64,000 nucleotides of DNA, taken from positions 12,315 to 76,314 of the forward strand of contig DIMT01000027.1 in the NCBI GenBank assembly GCA_002425705.1. The letters are read 5' to 3'. The DNA is from Firmicutes bacterium UBA5559 (GTDB lineage Bacteria > Bacillota > Clostridia > Peptostreptococcales > Anaerovoracaceae). A model generated the notes under the pieces. That model searched no databases, had not been told where the DNA came from, and worked only from the letters and a program-made list of their open reading frames with translations. Shown one piece after another: positions 59,188 through 64,000 of this stretch (position 1 is the stretch's first letter; every line of letters starts with the position of its first letter). A program made the position numbers and the translations under genes.

Positions 59188-61602
59188 ATGAACGAACTTA
59201 CCGGTCTGACCAGTCAGGAAGCATCCGTGCGATTGGCCCAATACGGGGAAAATCGGATCCCAGAGAAAAAGTACTCGCTGCTTTTGGTTATTTGGAACCA
59301 ATTGCGGGGAATTTTCAACCTCCTTCTTCTGGCAGCCGCTGTCATCACCTTTGTCCTCAGCCAATATACGGACACGATTTTCATCGCCTTTTTCCTGTTC
59401 TTTGGGGTGTTCCTCAATGTGTACCAGGAACACCGGGCTAAAATAGCCGCCGATAAACTGAAGGCTTTACTCCAGCCCTCTATTCGGGTAATCCGGGACG
59501 GCCGAATCCAGGAAATCCTCTCCATCCATCTGGTCCCGGGGGACCTGGTGGTACTGGAATGCGGAGATTTGGTGCCGGCAGACTGCCTGGTGGTTGAAAA
59601 CAGTGCCCTCTTTGCCGATGAAACCACCTTTACCGGAGAAAGTTTTCCCGTGGCTAAAAGTTCCTGGGATGGCGCCGCCTCGGAAGAAGAATCCCTCCTG
59701 TACCAGGGCACCATCATCACGGCAGGAAACGGAAAAGGCGAAGTGCTGAAAACCGGATCTTCTACCAGGCTTGCCGAACTGATGAAGTTTTCTTCTGCCC
59801 CAAAAGAACAAAGTCTTCTGAATCTGGGGATTTCGAAAATCAGCAGCTTTATTCTCAAAGCATCGTCCCTGACCCTGGCCGGAATCATTCTGGCCAATAT
59901 GCTGATCAAAGGTCACGAAGCCTCCTTTACCGATCTATTGGTATTTGCCATTGCCCTTTCCGTTTCTGTGATTCCCGAAGCCCTTCCCTTAGTGGTGACT
60001 TTTTCCCTGTCCCGTGGGGCGCTGGAATTCGCGGAAAAAAAAGTCCTGGTCAAACGGTTGTCTTCCATTCAGGATCTGGGGCTGGTCAATCTTCTCTGCA
60101 CGGATAAAACAGGAACCCTGACAGAAAATTCCCTTCATGTGGTCAGCGTAAGACCTGTAGCGGCTACTTCTGATGAACTTTTACTGGCCGGTCGCTTTGC
60201 TTCAACCCGGCTGGAAGTTCGCTACCCGGAACCCTTTGATTTGGCTTGCGATGAAGCTCTTTCTCCAGAATTGAGAACCTATCTGAGTTCCAGCCAGCTG
60301 CTGGAGGAGGAGGCCTTCGATCCGAAGCTGCGAAGCAACGGTGCCCGTTGGAAAACACCGGAAGGAACCATTCTCCATATCCGCAGGGGCAGTCCGGAAG
60401 CCATTGCATCCACCGGACTGAGTATGAGCCCTGCCGATCAGGACTGGATTCATCAGGAAGAAGCCCGGGGGCACCGGGTACTGGCCCTTTCCCAAGATAA
60501 TGGCAAGAGCCCTGTATTAGCCGGTTATCTGTCCTTTTCCGATCGGCTTAAAACCACCGCTGCCCAAACGATTCAGGAAGCAGAAGGGCTAAACGTCCTG
60601 ATTACCATCATCACCGGAGATTCTGCAGCGGTAGCGGAATCGGTAGCCAGGGAAGCCGGATTAGCCCGGGAGGCTTCTGAAGTGATTCTTGCCGAAGACT
60701 TTTTTGAGCTGCCTCTTCCGGAACGGGAAGATCGGATCGGGGATATCCGGGTTTTTGCCAGAACGACCCCGGAACAAAAGCTGGAACTGATCCATATGCT
60801 AAAGAAAAAATTTCGGGTCGGGTATCTGGGGGAAGGAATTAATGATGCCCCTGCTCTTCGTTCTGCTCACGTGTCTATGGTTGTCCCTTCCGCTGCTGAT
60901 ATTGCCCGGGAAGCCTCTGACATCATCCTTCTGGATTCAGATCTTCAGGTCATCGTCCAGGGAATCCGGATGGGCCGGAGGATTCACGCCAATATCATGA
61001 AGTATATACGGGGTACTTTAATTTCCAATTTCGGAAACTTTTATGCAGTAGCCATCGGAACCCTTCTGGTGACTTTTTTGCCCATGCTTCCCCGCCAGCT
61101 TCTCCTCCTCAATCTTCTGTCCGACTTTCCCATGATCAGCCTGGCCTTTGATAAAGTTTCGGAAGAGGAACTGGCAGAGCCAAAGGAGGTTCATCCCCAT
61201 GGCCTCTACACCACCATCATTACCCTGGGGCTGGTCAGTACTGTCTTTGACTTTATCTTTTTCGCCTTATTTTTTCAACGGGGCGCCAGTGTGCTCCAAA
61301 CCAATTGGTTCATAGCCAGCGTCCTGACAGAATTGCTGCTGGTATTTTCCATCCGGTCGATGGTGCCAGCCTGGAAATCCGGGGCCCCTTCCGGCGTCCT
61401 GACTGGGCTCACCCTTGTAAGCATGACTGCGGCCATATTACTGCCTTATGTTCCGATAACTGCCTCTTTTTTCGGTTTTCAGTCACCGTCCTTTCAGGAT
61501 CTTCTTCTTATTTTCCTGATGACCCTGCTTTACGGAATGAGTAATGAAATAGTCAAGAAACCATTGGCTAAATTCCTAGGTAAACACCAGACCCTATCCT
61601 GA
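59188..61602 (+). CDS. P-type cation ATPase (MgtA/P3-like) with altered hinge motif
   Basis: 804 residues from ATG 59188 (GGAGG eight bases upstream). TGES loop TTFTGESFPVAK, TM4 VIPEALPLVVTFSLSRGAL, phosphorylation site LLCTDKTGTLTENS. The hinge reads GEGINDAPAL rather than GDGINDAPAL (codon GAA), changing the Mg2+-binding Asp. The TM4 and nearby residues resemble the MgtA/H+-ATPase branch. Ion unknown; a ZIP transporter follows. Confidence 0.88.
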   Translation: MNELTGLTSQEASVRLAQYGENRIPEKKYSLLLVIWNQLRGIFNLLLLAAAVITFVLSQYTDTIFIAFFLFFGVFLNVYQEHRAKIAADKLKALLQPSIRVIRDGRIQEILSIHLVPGDLVVLECGDLVPADCLVVENSALFADETTFTGESFPVAKSSWDGAASEEESLLYQGTIITAGNGKGEVLKTGSSTRLAELMKFSSAPKEQSLLNLGISKISSFILKASSLTLAGIILANMLIKGHEASFTDLLVFAIALSVSVIPEALPLVVTFSLSRGALEFAEKKVLVKRLSSIQDLGLVNLLCTDKTGTLTENSLHVVSVRPVAATSDELLLAGRFASTRLEVRYPEPFDLACDEALSPELRTYLSSSQLLEEEAFDPKLRSNGARWKTPEGTILHIRRGSPEAIASTGLSMSPADQDWIHQEEARGHRVLALSQDNGKSPVLAGYLSFSDRLKTTAAQTIQEAEGLNVLITIITGDSAAVAESVAREAGLAREASEVILAEDFFELPLPEREDRIGDIRVFARTTPEQKLELIHMLKKKFRVGYLGEGINDAPALRSAHVSMVVPSAADIAREASDIILLDSDLQVIVQGIRMGRRIHANIMKYIRGTLISNFGNFYAVAIGTLLVTFLPMLPRQLLLLNLLSDFPMISLAFDKVSEEELAEPKEVHPHGLYTTIITLGLVSTVFDFIFFALFFQRGASVLQTNWFIASVLTELLLVFSIRSMVPAWKSGAPSGVLTGLTLVSMTAAILLPYVPITASFFGFQSPSFQDLLLIFLMTLLYGMSNEIVKKPLAKFLGKHQTLS

Positions 61603-61619
61603 AACAGGAGGAGGATTCG

Positions 61620-62381
61620 ATGATGAATGAGATGATGTGGCTCTATGCTGCCGGCTGGAGCGGATTAGCCGGGCTTGCGCTGGTTGCCGGTGCTCTGATT
61701 GGCTACTTGGCACCCCTTAGTCAGCGACTGGTGGCAGGCATCATGGCCTTTGGAAGCGGGGCGCTGATTTCTGCCCTTTCCTTTGAATTGGTTGGCAAGT
61801 CTTATGAATCCAGTGGATTCCTGGCTACCGGCATTGGTTTTTTTGCAGGTGCTACCATTTACACCCTTGCCAATCTAGCCTTGTGCCAAAAGGGGGCAAA
61901 ACACCGAAAGCGATCCAATATCAGCGGCAAGCTGGATGAAATAAAAACATCCAGCAATTCCCTGGCCATCGCCATTGGGGCATTGCTGGATGGTATTCCT
62001 GAGTCCATCGTCATCGGACTGAGTATAGCTCAAGGCGGCGTGGTCAGCCTCGTTACGGTGGCCGCGGTTCTGGTTTCAAACATCCCGGAGGGACTATCCA
62101 GCGCCGCCGGAATGAAAAACGGTGGTAAAAAACTAACTTACGTCCTGTTGGTCTGGGGAGGCATCGCCCTGACTACCCCAATTTTCGGTGCTTTGGGTTA
62201 CCTGTTTTTTTCCCAGTCATCGGCCCAGACCATCTCCATCATCACAGCCGCCGCCGCTGGAGCCATCCTGGCCATGATCGTGGATACCATGATTCCGGAG
62301 GCCTTCGAAGAAACCCACAATTTTGCAGGTTTCATCACCATGCTGGGCTTCCTTTCTGCCTTCTTCGTCGGAGAACTTTAA
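61620..62381 (+). CDS. ZIP-family metal transporter
   Basis: 253 residues. GALLDGIPESIVIGLS and VSNIPEGLSSAAG are ZIP motifs in TM4 and TM5; these use Asp/Asn/Glu instead of the His of the 54384 protein, so metal preference may differ. It is 17 bases after the ATPase, likely one transcription unit for a metal ion. Confidence 0.88.
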   Translation: MMNEMMWLYAAGWSGLAGLALVAGALIGYLAPLSQRLVAGIMAFGSGALISALSFELVGKSYESSGFLATGIGFFAGATIYTLANLALCQKGAKHRKRSNISGKLDEIKTSSNSLAIAIGALLDGIPESIVIGLSIAQGGVVSLVTVAAVLVSNIPEGLSSAAGMKNGGKKLTYVLLVWGGIALTTPIFGALGYLFFSQSSAQTISIITAAAAGAILAMIVDTMIPEAFEETHNFAGFITMLGFLSAFFVGEL

Positions 62382-62392
62382 AGTTTATTGGG

Positions 62393-62827
62393 CTATAGGG
62401 TGAGCTCCATGATTTCAGGAAAGCAGGAAACCTTAAACTGAGGACAATCCAGGCACTTGCTGATTTTAGGCGCTCCTTCCCGGGGAATGATCACAAATCC
62501 GAAGGTCTTGAAAAAATCCGGAACTTTTGCCACCAGCATCAGCCGTTTGGCCTCCTTCAGGCGGGCTTCTTCCAACAAGACTTCCATCATCCGGGTACCA
62601 ATGTCCCGATGACGGAAAGAAGGATCTACCGCAACGTCTCCCACGATATACTCCCCGTCCCGCTTTTCCAGCACGATGGCTCCCATTCTCTTCCCATCCT
62701 CTTCAGAAATGGCTTCCCAGCATCGAATCAATCCCTCAGGAGGGAATTCGTCCAACTGGATTTCCAATCCATTTTCCTCAAACATCCGGGCTAATGCTTC
62801 ATATTCTTTCGTCTCCCTGATGATCAC
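62393..62827 (-). CDS. GNAT acetyltransferase
   Basis: 144 residues, start GTG 62827 behind GGGAGG. CoA motif VDPSFRHRDIGTRMMEVLL. C-terminal Cys residues in KCLDCPQFKVSCFPE. Substrate unknown. Convergent with the ZIP gene. Confidence 0.85.
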   Translation of the reverse strand: MIIRETKEYEALARMFEENGLEIQLDEFPPEGLIRCWEAISEEDGKRMGAIVLEKRDGEYIVGDVAVDPSFRHRDIGTRMMEVLLEEARLKEAKRLMLVAKVPDFFKTFGFVIIPREGAPKISKCLDCPQFKVSCFPEIMELTL

Positions 62828-62845
62828 GATATCCCCTCCCGTTAT

Positions 62846-64000
62846 TTATAGGGCGATGTCAGCTGCTCCGATGGTACCCTGAAGGGATTCCAGGTAAGCC
62901 TCGGATTCGTAATAAACCTTCATTTCTTTTGCTTTTTCCAGCCGTTCATCGTATCGGAATTCCTTTATAACGGATTCGTTGATGGGATTGCTGATGAACT
63001 CTTCCAGATTGCTGATCATTTTATCGATCAGGCTGATATCGGTTTTCTGCTTGTTCTTCAGCCTCTGCAGATACCAATCACTGGCCAGGATGGTTTCCTT
63101 CCGGAACAAATCCCTGATTTCTTCTGATCCCAGGTCTTTCCCTTCAAAATGGCCATGGACCATGATGTGAAGCAGGGCTTTGATGGGCGGAATGGCATCT
63201 TCCACGCTGCCGTCTTCAAAATAATGGGCGGCTGCTTTTTTTTGTCCATTGGCGATATTCATTACTCCATCAACAAAGTCGTCCAGGCTCTGGAGTTCCG
63301 GCTTTAGGATTTCTTCGCTGAAAATACTCTGGGGTTCATCAAAAATCTTGCCCATGTATTTGTAACAGAAGACATCGGTCATCCGATATCCCAGCCGGCT
63401 GGCGGGAACGGTTACACCCTTGTACTCAAAGTCTTCTATCTTTTCAAAGGACCCTTCTTCAATCAGTTTTTTCGGATCCCGCTCTTGCTCCTTGAGCCGG
63501 GACCAGAGTTCCGGCACCAGCATGGAAATATCGTGATCCACCTTTACATTGGCTCCGATATGGCCGGCAGGAGTGGTGAAAATGTTGTAGTCCCCCAACA
63601 CATAGGAAAGGAGGGCGTTGTTCAGGTCGTAAACCGGCAGCAGCATGTTGAAGGGAGCCTTTGTTAGTGCTCCTTCGGAACCGGCTCCGGTAGTGGACGG
63701 GGATTTTCCCGTCAGACTGCTGATGAAATCCATGAACAGCTCTGGCATTTCCTGGTAATGAATCGGGTTGTATACACTGAGAGGCGGGATCTTCTTCCCG
63801 TTTTCCATTCCCGGCGGATTGTTTCTTCGACCCGGCAGAATGGCGTTGACCGGCATCAGTACCGGATGATCCAGAGGAATTTTTCTTCCGAAACGTTCTC
63901 CCACCTCAGCCAGCTGCATCTGCAGGGGATTCATGAAATCCTTCCGATGCTCCAGGTATCTTGGATTCTTGCTGGGCTTTCCGTCCACTAGTCGGGGCTC
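62846..64000 (-). CDS. C-terminal part of a large protein, possibly diphosphate-type PEP carboxykinase (cut by window edge)
   Basis: 384 residues are seen; the frame is open at the right edge (RLVDGKPSKNPRYLEHRKD), so the start lies outside. SSLTGKSPSTTGAGSEGAL looks like a phosphate-binding loop, followed by KAPFNMLLPVYDLNNALLSYV and VKVDHDISMLVPELW. These features recall the large diphosphate-dependent PEP carboxykinases, but I hold this from memory and the N-terminal two thirds are not visible. Confidence 0.45.
   Translation of the reverse strand, partial: EPRLVDGKPSKNPRYLEHRKDFMNPLQMQLAEVGERFGRKIPLDHPVLMPVNAILPGRRNNPPGMENGKKIPPLSVYNPIHYQEMPELFMDFISSLTGKSPSTTGAGSEGALTKAPFNMLLPVYDLNNALLSYVLGDYNIFTTPAGHIGANVKVDHDISMLVPELWSRLKEQERDPKKLIEEGSFEKIEDFEYKGVTVPASRLGYRMTDVFCYKYMGKIFDEPQSIFSEEILKPELQSLDDFVDGVMNIANGQKKAAAHYFEDGSVEDAIPPIKALLHIMVHGHFEGKDLGSEEIRDLFRKETILASDWYLQRLKNKQKTDISLIDKMISNLEEFISNPINESVIKEFRYDERLEKAKEMKVYYESEAYLESLQGTIGAADIAL

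Overview
The window (64 kb, about 48-50% GC by eye) reads as chromosomal DNA of an anaerobic Gram-positive bacterium of the class Clostridia. The grounds are strong AGGAGG ribosome sites, TTG and GTG starts, LL-diaminopimelate aminotransferase, OhrR, CsoR and OpuC-type genes, and DUF438/DUF1858/hemerythrin genes. I cannot name a genus. I see no rRNA, tRNA, IS element, phage gene or CRISPR array.

Layout. 1-3.7 kb: universal stress protein, a fluoride riboswitch driving two fluC/crcB genes, and a DUF1538 membrane protein paired with a tandem PII-like sensor. 3.7-8.8 kb: an OpuC-type betaine/choline ABC importer next to a BusR-like (c-di-AMP type) regulator, then OhrR and glutathione peroxidase. 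8.9-22 kb: three GGDEF/HD-GYP-type signalling proteins, a csoR-copA-copZ copper operon, and a two-component system.

22.2-41 kb is the centrepiece: a complete choline-degrading glycyl-radical microcompartment locus on the minus strand. It encodes a transporter, an 88-residue protein, five BMC-H-type shell proteins (one with a long tail), a PduT-like trimer protein, two permuted BMC proteins (EutS-like and another), EutN, CutC with its activase CutD, EutP-, EutT-, EutJ- and EutQ-like factors, PduS, PduL and two aldehyde dehydrogenase homologues. Choline is cut to trimethylamine and acetaldehyde; acetaldehyde goes to acetyl-CoA and acetyl-phosphate, or to ethanol through the iron alcohol dehydrogenase. 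One of the two aldehyde dehydrogenases lacks both the catalytic Cys and the oxyanion Asn. A MerR-family regulator lies just upstream, and the main promoter has the long 20-bp spacer typical of MerR control.

41-45 kb: a small regulon of hemerythrin, DUF1858, DUF438 and Crp/Fnr genes, with one palindrome exactly midway between two divergent -10 boxes. 45-55 kb: HerA-like ATPase, PanE-like reductase, acetyltransferase, DUF1508 protein, and a nickel/peptide ABC transporter operon preceded by an unassigned RNA attenuator. 55-64 kb: ZIP transporters, dapL-lysA under a TrmB-like regulator with a 30-bp palindromic operator, shikimate kinase, a P-type ATPase with an altered hinge motif, and the C-terminal part of a large protein that may be a diphosphate-type PEP carboxykinase.

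Intergenic gaps are short. The only gene-free stretch over 300 bases is 38335-38783, described below. All assignments come from reading the sequence; no database search was run.
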